A DNA stretch of 64,000 nucleotides from Cordia subcordata (Eukaryota > Streptophyta > Magnoliopsida > Boraginales > Cordiaceae), in contig JAPTOF010000003.1 in NCBI GenBank assembly GCA_028554755.1, forward strand, positions 6,781,501 to 6,845,500. Direction: 5' to 3'. The notes below the pieces were generated by a model, which saw only the letters and a program-made list of their open reading frames with translations, was not told the origin of the DNA and did not search any database. Positions 1 through 9,732 of this stretch are shown piece after piece (position 1 is the first letter of the stretch; each line of letters opens with the position of its first letter). A program made the position numbers and the translations under genes.

Positions 1-1129
1 ACTCCCATTTGGTTTCATTTTTTATCTCCTTTTGCTGGTGTACATAGACTTATCCAATCGCAAGGAAAATTTTCATGCTTCGCTTATGTGCACGTTTTTT
101 TCTGTACGAGTTGAGGTTGTAAGATGACAATTTCTAGAGAGAAATTTCCAATAGTTTTATAATTGCGAGTTGCAATGATTGTTAAAAGACCACGTTATTG
201 AAAGAGTTGCAATGATTGTTAATTGACCACGCTATTGAAAGATTATTGCTAGGTGGAGTAATCTTAAGAGATCTCTAATTCATGATTGTTTAATGTAGGA
301 GGCATTATATTTTAACACCCCCTCTCCTTATGACTGAATTAGGGAGGGTGAATTGCATGGGAGAATTAGTTAGTAAGAAAATAGGTGGACCAAATGTGAA
401 TTATTAAGACGTATATGGGGTTTTTAATGTACTAAGTTTCAAGATACTATGTCACAAATTATAATATTTTACTCTAAATTTATGATTTTCTTTTTTATAA
501 GGGCGGTGGCACTTATTTCATTTGGTAAAAATTCATTTTACTTAAAAATAACTAAATACATTTTTGTTTTTTAATTGAATATCAAACTGACTTTTAATAA
601 TTATTTTTTATTTGATATTAAATATATATACATATACACTGCAAAATTGTATAAAATATGAGATATCGGACACGAAAAAATACCGCACCTTGTGTGGTGC
701 CCTCCAACTGGTCCATTAAAAAGTGGAGAGAGTTGGTAGAATAAGTGGAGGTAAATGAAAGTAGAGGTGAGACTGTCCAATTATCAGTTCACAACTCGTT
801 CATTTCGCGTGTGAAACTGTTGTCCAGGTTCGACCCAAAACTTGAATCTTCAATTTTTTATTTCTCATTTTGCGTAGTCACTTTAATGTAATTAGGAATG
901 ATTAATCATTTGTTTGAACTTAGATAATTATAATTTAAATGAATTGAACTTCTAACTTTTTTTTTCTTTAACTTTTTATATCGTTTTTCAAATTTAATCT
1001 AATTTAGAACAATATAATTTAACAAATGGCACCAGAAAATAAAATAAAAATTTTGAAACACAAACTCAAATTAAACCTAATTGGATTTTATGATTTTTAA
1101 TACTTGACCGAATAATTATTTCGGCTTTA
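1..1129. other. AT-rich intergenic spacer, no gene seen
   Basis: All frames are closed by frequent stops and I recognise no protein motif. The stretch holds long A and T runs and scattered TATA-type tracts but no clear repeat pair. Nothing ties it to a gene inside the window; it could be promoter or 3' flank of a gene to the left, which cannot be judged from here. Confidence 0.6.
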
Positions 1130-1353
1130 GGATCTGTTTGGATCGATTTTTTTCAAGAAAAAATACTTTTTTTACCCGAAAAAGTTTACATTATTTTTGT
1201 AATAACTATTTGACTTGGCTTTCAAAAAGTATGAAATTCTGAAAAAAAAACTCAGATACAATAATTTTTTAAAAAGCTAGAATTTTTAGTTTTCATAAAA
1301 TTCTGTTTTTTAAAAGTTGGTAAAAAAAACGCTAAGCCAATCCAAACAAATCC
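1130..1353. mobile_element. Tourist-like (PIF/Harbinger) MITE
   Basis: A 224 bp AT-rich element with imperfect terminal inverted repeats: the left end reads GGATCTGTTTGGATCG and the right end, reverse complemented, reads GGATTTGTTTGGATTGG. It is flanked on both sides by TTA (1127-1129 and 1354-1356), the target duplication typical of PIF/Harbinger elements. It has no coding capacity. Size, TIR style and TSD fit a Tourist-type MITE moved in trans. The family call is inferred from ends and TSD only. Confidence 0.65.
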
Positions 1354-1356
1354 TTA

Positions 1357-2582
1357 GAACCCGAAATTCCAAAACCAACTCCCACCACAAACCCGACCAA
1401 ATGCTATAATTTTTAATATCTAATAGAAAAATTGGCTCGCAAAACCTGAAAGTTAAAAAAACCGAATTAATTGTCAACCCTAAATGAAAGTAAAAGGACA
1501 TGATTAACAGGCAAGTGAGAAAAGAGAGAGTATTATCATTTTCTCTGGAACTGAAAATGAGAAAAAAATAATAGAGTAAACGTAAAGCTATAATACAATT
1601 TTGCCATGATGAACACTAAAACTAAAATTTTTGGCAAGGGAAACAATTTATGAATAATTCAGTTAACATGATGCTTCTCTTTATACAAGTAAATGCATCT
1701 TCAACGTCATTCTGTCCAATTCAGACACTAAATAAAAAATTCTTTTTGTAAATTTAAAAGTTAAAACTAATTTGTTTAACCTATTTTTTAAAAAAGCTTT
1801 CAAGTAAAAACTAAAATTAAAAGAAACTAAAAAAGAAATCAGAAGCTCCAAATTAAGACTTTATAAAAGAGATTTTTGAGAAACTATTTTTATATCATGT
1901 GAGAAACTATTTTATCTTCTTTTCTCAAAAAAATAGTCTCATATTTTTAAAAGTCCAATACTATCTTTAAAACAACTGAAAGCTTAACAACTAAAGTGTA
2001 AACCCGAACAATCAATTATGTTTTTGATAAGACTTTTACCCAAAATCTATAGCTAAAAATTTCACAACTCAACAATTAAAAAGTTTTATAACTAAGGCAA
2101 ACAGAGCCTTCTTTTTCTATTGATTTTACAAAATATCCAATATTTTAAATTTGTATATCTATTTAGCCTATTAAATTTTATCATTGAAACCATCTAAGTT
2201 TCACAATTTTCACATATTTAATCATTAAAATTACTTAGGTTTTTCTTACAAAAATTCTGAATATGTCCTTAATATTACTATTACTATATTATTGTTTGTT
2301 TTGATAGTTCAGAGCTGGGGTTACATGGATGGTTGTGACCCATTTATTGAGGAAAAGTGATAATGGTTGCCTTTGGAATTATTCTTTTAAAGTACTTTTT
2401 AAATATTTTCTAAAAAAGTATTTAAATGAAAAATTTTAATATCTAAAAATATAAAATTAAATTTTATGAAGTTTTAATTTTTTAATCTATTAAGAATGTA
2501 TATATATATTTTTAATCATAAAGTTTTTGCCTATTAGACTTCCAAATTGAGTCATTTATTGGGCCCACAACAAGCTGGAAGG
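1357..2582. other. AT-rich spacer, no gene seen
   Basis: No open frame of interest and no recognised motif. Near 2095-2110 there is a terminal-looking GGCTCTGTTTGCC motif (reverse strand), of the kind that ends many plant MITEs, but I cannot find a convincing partner end. The segment finishes at the poly(T) run that marks the 3' end of LINE-a on the minus strand. Confidence 0.5.
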
Positions 2583-2626
2583 TTTTTTTTTTGGTCAGTA
2601 AAAGTGGAAATTTTCATTAATTGAAA

Positions 2627-3954
2627 CTAGCCAATTCCAATAGAGTTGAATACAAGGTACAAAGTGTTAAAGAGACCTTGAGGGGGGTTGTATGCCCAAT
2701 CGGCCATCTTATTTGCATTTCTACAAATATGCACAATGCTAACACCACAAGAATTAGTAATATGACCTTTAGCTTCCTGCATGAGGTGACTTCTGGACCA
2801 GCTTAGTGTAGATTTTCCTTCCCAGCTATTAATCAGTTCCAGACAATTAGTTTCGATAATTAAGTTGTTTAATCCTTCTTCCTTGACCATCAAACAAGCC
2901 TCTCTAAGGGCCATCATCTTAGCATGTATAACAGATTCATAGACCATCTCTTTTGCCCTTCCATCAAGTATTCTTCCATACTCATCTCTACAGACCACAG
3001 CTACACCAGTAGATTCAGATTGATGACAATAAGAGGCATCACAGTTTACCTTGAGTTTGCCTGGCAAAAGGGGACACCATGTATCTACCTCCTCGCTGAT
3101 AGTCAGACCTTCTACTTGGCCCTGATTCTGATTAGTTTGCACGTTCTCAGCACCATTAGGAAACAATTCTTGCATCAAGCATGTTGCTTCATTGCCCACC
3201 CGTTGAATATTGAACTCTATCCCTACAAATATCACTTTGTTTCTTTCCCCCCATATCTTCCAACAAAAGCACATGATAATGGAAATTGCCCATACCTTCT
3301 TGTACATGTTCCTAATAGCATATTCAGTTGCTTCTACGAACCATCTCTCAAATCTGCTGCGATCAACATTATTCCATGCTGTTTGGAAAGTAGATAACAC
3401 CCAGCACCTGGAACTGACATTGCATTCAAGAAACAAGTGTTCGATTGTTTTAGCGTGATCCCCACAAAGACCGCATGTTGCTATTGGGGCACATTTTCCC
3501 TTGAGTAGCTTTTAGCTTGCCAGATTATTTTCCAAAGATTCTTGGGGGGGAGAAAGAAGAAAAGGCTCTGTCAGGATGGGTAGTTTGAAGACCAGCAATA
3601 GCATGTTGATAGCCACTCTTGACAGAATACCTACCATACTTAGTGAATGGCCAAACCATCTTATCAGTACATTGGTGAAAAGGAATAGGGATTTTCCTAA
3701 TTTTCTTCCTTGTATCTTCATAAACAGCTCCCTTAAGATCTCTTCCTTCCACCGATGGGTCCCCTCATTAATAAGTTCATAGATTTTGACCAGATTGCAA
3801 TTTTCAGGTTTTTGAATGAAGAATTTGTTTGGAACCCAATGGTGTCTCCAAATATCGTGCTTCTCCCATCACCAAGCCTCCAAAAACAATTCTCCTTTAT
3901 CATTTTCATTCCATGCAGAATACTTTTCCAAAGCCAAGAACCTCCTTTTCTTTT
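2627..3954 (-). pseudogene. LINE-a 3' coding part: zinc-binding domain and RNase H
   Basis: The frame at 2627-3436 encodes 269 residues that resemble the RNase H-like C-terminus of plant LINE polyproteins. It includes WKIWGERNKVIF, then a domain with VNCDASY (first catalytic Asp), a Glu-containing central helix and the C-terminal NANKMADW. Upstream (3437-3750), in shifted frames, lies the zf-RVT region with DKMVWPFTKYGRYSVKSGY and CGLCGDHAKTIEHLF. The RNase H frame is long and open but is cut off from RT by frameshifts, so it is a relic. The upstream end is the Copia C1 insertion point. Confidence 0.8.
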
Positions 3955-4083
3955 GGATGTGTTGAATGTGGCCCGTATTATATAATTAATATGTGTCCTT
4001 TTCCTTGTAGTATACTGTTTCCTTTTCCTAGTAGTATACTGTTTCTTTATCCTTGTAGAATACGGATTATGATACTTATGTAC

Positions 4084-4091
4084 TATAAATA
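4084..4091 (+). promoter_or_regulatory. TATA box of the C1 5' LTR
   Basis: TATAAATA followed by a G-rich stretch. Placed about 35 bp upstream of the hairpin, it would start the RNA just before the hairpin. The same TATAAATAG context occurs in the T3 LTRs (34971-34978 and 50053-50060). The start site is inferred from spacing. Confidence 0.7.
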
Positions 4092-4125
4092 GGGGCTAGG
4101 ACATTATATTAGGGGCCATAGGGCC

Positions 4126-4143
4126 ACACCCCATGGGGGGTGT
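4126..4143 (+). promoter_or_regulatory. Hairpin near the 5' end of C1 RNA
   Basis: ACACCCC (4126-4132), loop ATGG, GGGGTGT (4137-4143). The stem pairs perfectly. The same element sits at 9390-9407 in the 3' LTR. T3 has a hairpin in the same context with a compensated base-pair change (35030-35047). Confidence 0.6.
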
Positions 4144-4307
4144 AGTGTGAGAGAGAAACCAAAGTGAGAGCCTTGTAGCATTCGTGATCAGCAATAAAAT
4201 TAGTCTCTGCTGCCCGTGGACGTAGGCTTCAAAGTCGAACCACGTAATTTTTGTGTCCGTTATTTCTTCTCATATTCTTCGTGTTTGCATGTTTTTCCCC
4301 AACAAAC

Positions 4308-4319
4308 TGGTATCAGAGC
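4308..4319 (+). other. C1 primer binding site (initiator tRNA-Met)
   Basis: TGGTATCAGAGC lies three bases after the 5' LTR end. It is complementary to the 3' end of plant initiator tRNA-Met, the usual primer for Copia minus-strand cDNA synthesis. Confidence 0.92.
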
Positions 4320-4857
4320 TATAGGTTTTAATCCGCTGCTTAAGGAAAAAGAAAAAACCAAAACTCACTGTGAAACCAAAATTTCTCAAAACCAAACGGT
4401 GCCTAACCAAACAAAGGTCTTTGTTCGGCGAGGAGTGCTCGGTCTTTGTCTACGTTGAGCGTTGGTGGTTGGAGTGGAAGCTTGCGTCGGCGGGTCTTGG
4501 TTCGTGTTTGGGTTTGAAGAACAAACGAAGAAGATTGAGTTCGCGTGCTCTTGAGGTTGGTTTTTGGTATTCAGGTATTATTTTTTAGAAATTGGTTCAA
4601 GTTTGTAAAGCAGGTTTAGGGTTTGTAGGCTTTGGGTCTTTGGGTTTATTTGGATCGGGCCTGGGTAATGGCCTTGTCCAATTTTGGCTAGGCCTTGGGT
4701 CTTGGGTTAATTAATTTTTTGTTGGGCTTGGGTTCTAGGCTAGAAAAATAATAAATTTCTTTTTTGGGTTTGGGCTTAGTTTAGGCCAAAAGAATAAAAA
4801 AGAAAATTTTATTTGGACTTAGATTTAGTCCTGAAACAAAAAAAAAAAAAAACTGTT

Positions 4858-5096
4858 TTGACCTTTGACCGGCGTTGACCAGCGTTGACCAGGATTTGAC
4901 CGAGGTTGACTTTGACCGTTGACCATTGACCAAGGGTTGACCGAGTTTGACCAAAGCCTTACCCCACGTTTTTCGACGTGCTGAGTCCGTTTTTGGGCTC
5001 TGTTTTTTCCAGATTCTGCTCCGAAGTACGTGTTTAGGGACGGTGTTGACTTTGACCAACAGGTTTGACTTTGACCGGTGTTGACCAAAGTTGACC
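4858..5096 (+). promoter_or_regulatory. W-box-like TTGAC(C/T) array in the C1 leader
   Basis: I count 17 copies of TTGACC or TTGACT, all on the plus strand, in 239 bp between PBS and gag. Two clusters (4858-4955 and 5045-5096) are separated by about 90 bp without the motif. TTGACC/T is the core of the W-box bound by plant WRKY factors. The equivalent leader of C2 (39774-39992) has 14. Function is inferred; the repeats could also reflect slippage or RNA structure. Confidence 0.6.
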
Positions 5097-5191
5097 AGGG
5101 GTGTTCCTAAGGTTTTTCTACGTGCTGAATCCGTTTTTACGATCCATTGAGCCAAATTCCATCCCCAAGTGTGAGTTTTGAGCAAACGAAG

Positions 5192-5950
5192 ATGTCTCCC
5201 ACAGGTGGAAAGTTTGAAATCGAGAAGTTTGACGGGAGAATGAGTTTCAGTCTTTGGAGGATTAGATTCAAGGCATTTATGACAATGCAGGGACTTTGGA
5301 AAGTCATTGAAGGAGTGATCCCCGAAAAGATAGAACCAGCAGTGAGAGAAGAACTCGAAGCGAAAGCCTTGAGTGCAATACATATGTCCGTGACAAATGA
5401 AGTATTGCTGGAGATTCTTTGAGAAGACAATGATTGAGGCTTGAAATACTTTGGTGGAATTGTATGCATCTAAATCTCTCACAAATCGCCTCTACTTGAA
5501 GAAGCAATTGTATCATCTTAGAATGAAAGAAGGTACCTCACTAAAACAATACCTTGATGAGTTTACCTCTTGTTTTATTGCTTTGAAGGATGTAGGTGTT
5601 AAAATTGATGACGAAGATCAAGCTATGATCGTATTATGCTCCTTACCACCTTCATATATAAACTTTGTGGACACTATGTTGTACGGGAGGGATAAAATTA
5701 CTTTTGAAGATGTGATTACTTCATTAAAATTGAAAGATCTTCAAACACATATTCCGGGACATAGGGAAGAAGTTCATGGAGAAGGTTTAGTGAGTAGAGG
5801 GAGATCGGAGAATAGAGGTGGATCTTCGGATAGAAAGAAAAGCAAGTCAAGGTCAAAATCAAGAGCAAGGAAGCTACGCTGTTTCGAGTGTGGCGAAAAG
5901 GGTCACATTAAGAAAAAATGTCCAAGACTGAGAAAAGGAAAGAAAAAGGT
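5192..5950 (+). pseudogene. C1 gag (UBN2-type capsid plus zinc knuckle), frameshifted
   Basis: The first ATG in frame is at 5192 (MSPTGGKFEIEKFDG). The Copia gag domain runs through LWRIRFKAFMTMQGLW and continues, after a frameshift near 5412 and a stop at 5420, in the frame of 5451 (LYASKSLTNRLYLKKQLYHLRMKE). A basic Ser/Arg/Lys-rich stretch precedes one CCHC zinc knuckle, CFECGEKGHIKKKC at 5880-5921. Gag would form the particle and bind RNA. C2 has an open frame across the place where C1 is shifted, so the C1 lesion is private. Confidence 0.88.
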
Positions 5951-7007
5951 GAAGAATTCAGCTAATGTGGTGGAGAGTGCTGACAGTGATGGAGATAACT
6001 CGAGTAGTACCGGGGAAATTTTGACTGTGAGTGGATCACAGTGGCAAAATCAATGGATTCTTGATACTGGTGCAACATTCCATATGTGTCCTAGGTGCGA
6101 CTGGTTCTCTTCTTATTCCAAAAGAGAAGGGAAAGTCTTTCTAGGCAATGATCTTTCGTTGAAGGTGGAGGGAATGGGCATCGTAAATATCAAGATGTTT
6201 GATAGTATTACAAGATCTCTCGAATGTTGGCATGTACCGGAGCTGAAGAAAAACTTGATTTCTCTTGGGCGTTTGGATTCTCATGGATACAAATTCCAAA
6301 GTGAGAATGGTGTCTTAAAGGTGACCAAAGGTGCAATTGTGCTCTTGAAAGGGAACTTGACTGCCGGCCTATATGTCCTTCAAGGTAGTACAGTTACAGG
6401 TGTTGCAGTTGTTACATCCGAGGAGAGTGATAATGATACTACGCAGTTATGGCGCAAAAGGTTGGGCCATATGAGCAAGAGGGGACTGACCGAGCTGAGC
6501 AAGAGGGATTTGCTTTGTGGACAAAGAACTGGAAAGCTTGAATTCTGCGATCATTGTGTCTTTGGAAAGCAAACCAGGGTGAAGTTCAGTAAGGGGCAGG
6601 AGAACACCAAAGGAACACTTGATTATATTCATTCTGATCTTTGGGGTCCTAATAAAGTTCCTTCCAAGAAAGGTGCCAGGTATTACATCACTTTCATTGA
6701 TGCATACTCTCGGATGGTGTGGGTATATTTCTTGAAAACTAAAGATGAGGCGTTTCCAACATTTGTCGAGTGGAAGACGTTGATTGAGAAGCAGACTGGT
6801 AAACAAATTAAGCGTCTTAGAACTGACAATGGGTTGGAATATTGCAATAAAGAGTTTGATGAGTTCTGCAAGAAACATGGCATTGTGAGACACCGCACAT
6901 GTGTAGGGACACCACAACAGAATGGAGTTGCAGAACGCATGAATAGAACTCTGGAGGAGAGAGCTCGTTGTATGCTCTCCCAATCTATTTTGAGTTAAGA
7001 CTTTTAG
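5951..7007 (+). pseudogene. C1 protease and integrase, ended by stops
   Basis: Same frame as the second half of gag. The aspartic protease active site is in WILDTGATFHMC (DTGA codons at 6063-6074). The GAG-pre-integrase zinc domain (LWRKRLGHMS ... CDHCVFGKQTR) comes next. The integrase core keeps all three acidic residues: HSDLWG, RTDNG and the Glu in VAERMNRT (codon 6933-6935). The frame stops at TAA 6996-6998 (C2 reads Gln there) and again at TAG 7005-7007, the second shared with C2. The catalytic set is complete, so the copy was probably active recently. Confidence 0.9.
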
Positions 7008-9152
7008 GATGAAGCCGTCAATACGGCATGCTACTTAGTGAATAGGTCTCCATCTAAAGCTATTGAATTGAAAACTCCTTTTGAGTTATGGTCTGGTAAG
7101 CCTGCTGACTACTCTCGATTGAGGGTGTTCGGTTGCCCTGTATATGCTCACGTGAAGGATGGCAAGTTGGAGCCGAGAGCAAAGAAATGCATATTTCTAG
7201 GCTATGCGTCCGAGAGGAAAGGTTACAGGTTGTGGTGCACAGATCCAAAGTCTCGTGTTTCCTCATCACAGGATGTCACATTCAATGAGTCTGCTTTATT
7301 AGACCAAGAAAAGGAGAAAGCAGTAGCTGATTTAAACCACGGTGTCAAAGAGCAGGTGGAGGTATTTTCTGATGTACCAAATGTTCCATCTAGCAATAGT
7401 AGCAGTCAAATTCAGCTGACTCAACCAACTGAGACACATGATCAAAATGTGCTTGAACAACAGAAGTACAGCATTGCCACTGGGCGAGAAAGGAGACAGA
7501 TTAGAGAGCCTCAAAGGTACGGATACGCTGATCTTGTTGCTTATGCTTTGACTGTTGCCGAAACAATTGAAGGACATGAGCCGAATTTATACAAAGAGGC
7601 CATATCTGGGAAAGATTCTGCTCAGTGGGTGGGTGCCATGAGTGAGGAGATTGAGTCTCTTCATAAGAATCAAACATGGGAGCTTGTTGAATTGCCTAAG
7701 GGACAGCGAGTTGTCGGTTGCAAATGGGTTTACAAGAAAAAGGAAGGTACTCCAGGGGTTGAAGGTCCTCGATACAAGGCACGGTTGGTGGCAAAAGGCT
7801 ATACACAAAGGGAGGGTGTTGACTTCAACGAAGTGTTCTCTCCGGTTGTGAAGCATACTTCCATCAGGGTTTTACTTGCCTTGGTTGCTCTTCATGACTT
7901 AGAGCTTGAGCAGCTAGATGTAAAAACAGCGTTTTTGCATGGTGATCTTGAAGAGCAAATTTACATGAGTCACCCAGAGAGGTATGTAGTTCCTGATAAG
8001 GAGAACCATGTTTGCAAACTGAAGAAATCCTTCTATGGGTTGAAGCAGTCACCTCGGCAATGGTACAAGAGATTTGACACATTCATGGTAAGTGCTGGAT
8101 ACACAAGGAGTGCTTACGACAGCTGTGTATATCTCAAGAAGCTTCCAGATGGTTCGTTTGTGTATTTCTTTGTTGTATGTCGATGATATGCTTATTCTTT
8201 GCTAAAAGCATGTCTGCAATCGACAAATTAAAGAAGCAGCTAGGTGATGAGTTTGAGATGAAGGATCTTGGAGCAGCAAAGAAGATTCTTGGCATGGAGA
8301 TTCACAGATATAGAAACGCTGGAAAGCTATTCTTGTCTCAACAGAATTATATTGAGAAAGTGCTGGAGCGTTTTGGGATGCTTAAAGCTAAGCCTGTGAG
8401 TGTGCCACTTGCTACTCACTTCAAATTGTCTGCAGATTTGTCACCTAAAACTGAGGAGGAGGTGGAGCATATGTCTCATGTTCCATACTCGAGTGCTGTT
8501 GGTAGCTTGATGTATGCTATGGTGTGCACTCGTTCTGATATTTCACATGCAGTTAGTGTTGTGAGCAGGTATATGGCATCACCTGGGAAAGCACACTGGG
8601 AAGCGGTGAAATGGATAATGAGATATTTGCGTGGCACTGCGAATATAGGATTGCTATTTAGCAAGATGACTGGAGATTGCGAGAGGTTGGTGGGTTATTG
8701 TGATTCAGACTTTGCGGGTGACTTTGATAAGAGAAGATCTTTGACGGGTTATGTGTTTACTCTCTCTGGATGTGCTATCAGTTGAAAAGCGACATTACAG
8801 TATACTGTGGCATTGTCGACTACTGAAGTGGAGTACATGGCAATTGCAGAAGCTGTAAAGGAGGCCATGTGGTTACAAGGCCTGATTCGTGATCTTGATC
8901 GCGCAAGATACAATTACAGTCTTTTGTGATAGCCAGAGTGCAATCCATCTGATGAAGAATCAGATGTATCATGAGAGAACTAAACACATTGATATCAGAT
9001 ATCATTTTATTAGAGATATTATATCACAAGGAATCATATCGGTGCAGAAGATTTCTACCCATGAGAATCCAGCAGATATGATGACTAAGGTGGTTCGATC
9101 GAAGTTCAAGCATTGTTTGGACTTGGTTGCTATTCTTGGTGTAGAGCGATGA
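7008..9152 (+). pseudogene. C1 reverse transcriptase and RNase H, frameshifted
   Basis: From 7038 the frame is open to 8186. It covers the hinge (PFELWSGKPADYSRLRVFG, IFLGYASERKGY) and most of RT (WVYKKKEG, VFSPVVKHTSIRVLLALVA, LDVKTAFLHGDL, FYGLKQSPRQWYKRFD). Two single-base insertions relative to C2, near 8165 and 8200, disrupt the catalytic YVDD region. RT connection and RNase H continue in the frame of 8177 (KDLGAAKKILGMEIHRY, GYCDSDFAGDFDKRRSLTGY). A TGA at 8783 and a further shift near 8900 follow. The C-terminus (NPADMMTK) ends at 9152. Confidence 0.9.
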
Positions 9153-9209
9153 GCCCTTAGGGGTAGTTGGCGGCGAGGATGATGGTATGTTGATTGGAGC
9201 GAATACGTG

Positions 9210-9223
9210 CCAAGGTGGAGATT
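9210..9223 (+). other. C1 polypurine tract
   Basis: The purine-rich AAGGTGGAGATTT-type run ends directly against the 3' LTR start at 9224. It is the plus-strand priming site. The same sequence context precedes the C2 3' LTR, and a related one precedes the T3 3' LTR. Confidence 0.8.
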
Positions 9224-9568
9224 TGTTGAATGTGGCCCGTATTATATAATTAATATGTGTCCTTTTCCTTGTAGTATACTGTTTCCTTTTCCTAGTAGTA
9301 TACTGTTTCCTTATCCTTGTAGAATACGGATTAGGATACTTATGTACTATAAATAGGGGCTAGGACATTATATTAGGGGCCATAGGGCCACACCCCATGG
9401 GGGGTGTAGTGTGAGAGAGAAACCAAAGTGAGAGCCTTGTAGCATTCGTGATCAGCAATAAAATTAGTCTCTGCTGCACGTGGACGTAGGCTTCAAAGCC
9501 GAACCACGTAATTCTTGTGTCCGTTATTTCTTCTCATATTCTTCGTGTTTGCATGTTTTTCCCCAACA
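9224..9568 (+). repeat. C1 3' LTR
   Basis: 345 bp, equal in length to the 5' LTR, with five substitutions by eye and no indel. It carries the same TATA box and hairpin (9390-9407). It ends CCAACA and is followed by the target duplication GGATG (9569-9573). Confidence 0.95.
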
Positions 9569-9573
9569 GGATG

Positions 9574-9732
9574 CGTGTAGTAAATCAGTAGCTGGATGAT
9601 ATATGCTTTTCAAAACTTTCACAGCTAAAGAATCCAGGTTCTTAATCAGTCTCCATGCATGGCTAGCAATGAGGGCAACATTCATGTAATGAAGATCTCT
9701 GAAACCCAATCCCCAATACACTTCGATTGGGC
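9574..9732 (-). pseudogene. LINE-a reverse transcriptase, C-terminal fragment
   Basis: Minus-strand frame with GLGFRDLHYMNVALIASHAW, the very common block downstream of the palm domain in plant LINE RTs. It continues into the Copia insertion on its downstream side (TSD GGATG at 9569-9573). On its upstream side it is broken by the DNA-transposon-like insert. Together with 2627-3954 and 10526-11208 it forms one element in the same orientation. Confidence 0.8.

Larger units (their letters stand above)
3960..4304 (+). repeat. C1 5' LTR
   Basis: 345 bp, starts TGTTGAATGTGG and ends CCCCAACA. U3 carries a TATA box (TATAAATA, 4084-4091). About 35 bases downstream is a perfect 7 bp stem with 4-base loop (4126-4143). 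An AATAAA polyadenylation-type signal is at 4193-4198. The first 20 bases and the last 159 bases (4146-4304) match the C2 LTR; the middle 166 bases do not. Confidence 0.95.
3960..9568 (+). mobile_element. C1: young Copia-type LTR retrotransposon, full length
   Basis: A 5609 bp Copia element with two 345 bp LTRs (TGTTG...CAACA), PBS, leader, gag-pol and PPT. The perfect 5 bp target duplication GGATG lies at 3955-3959 and 9569-9573, inside LINE-a. The two LTRs differ at 5 of 345 positions by my count (1.4%). Domain order gag, protease, integrase, RT, RNase H is that of Copia. Gag-pol carries frameshifts near 5412, near 8165-8210 and near 8900, and stops at 6996, 7005 and 8783, so this copy is not autonomous. 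C2 is its close relative. Confidence 0.95.

Noticed and set aside
2924..3397. Plus-strand 157-residue frame over LINE-a
   Set aside because: Antisense shadow of the LINE RNase H frame, which has clear motifs on the minus strand.
4781..5482. Long minus-strand frames over the C1 leader and gag start (233 and 87 residues), and the same at 39724-40415
   Set aside because: They arise because TTGACC repeats read as open Gly/Gln/Asn/Ser-rich frames on the other strand and gag shadows are open; no domain, and antisense to a real element.
6447..6983. Minus-strand 178-residue frame inside C1, and its twin at 41345-41896
   Set aside because: Shadow of the conserved integrase frame on the plus strand; present in both copies only because the plus-strand coding is conserved.
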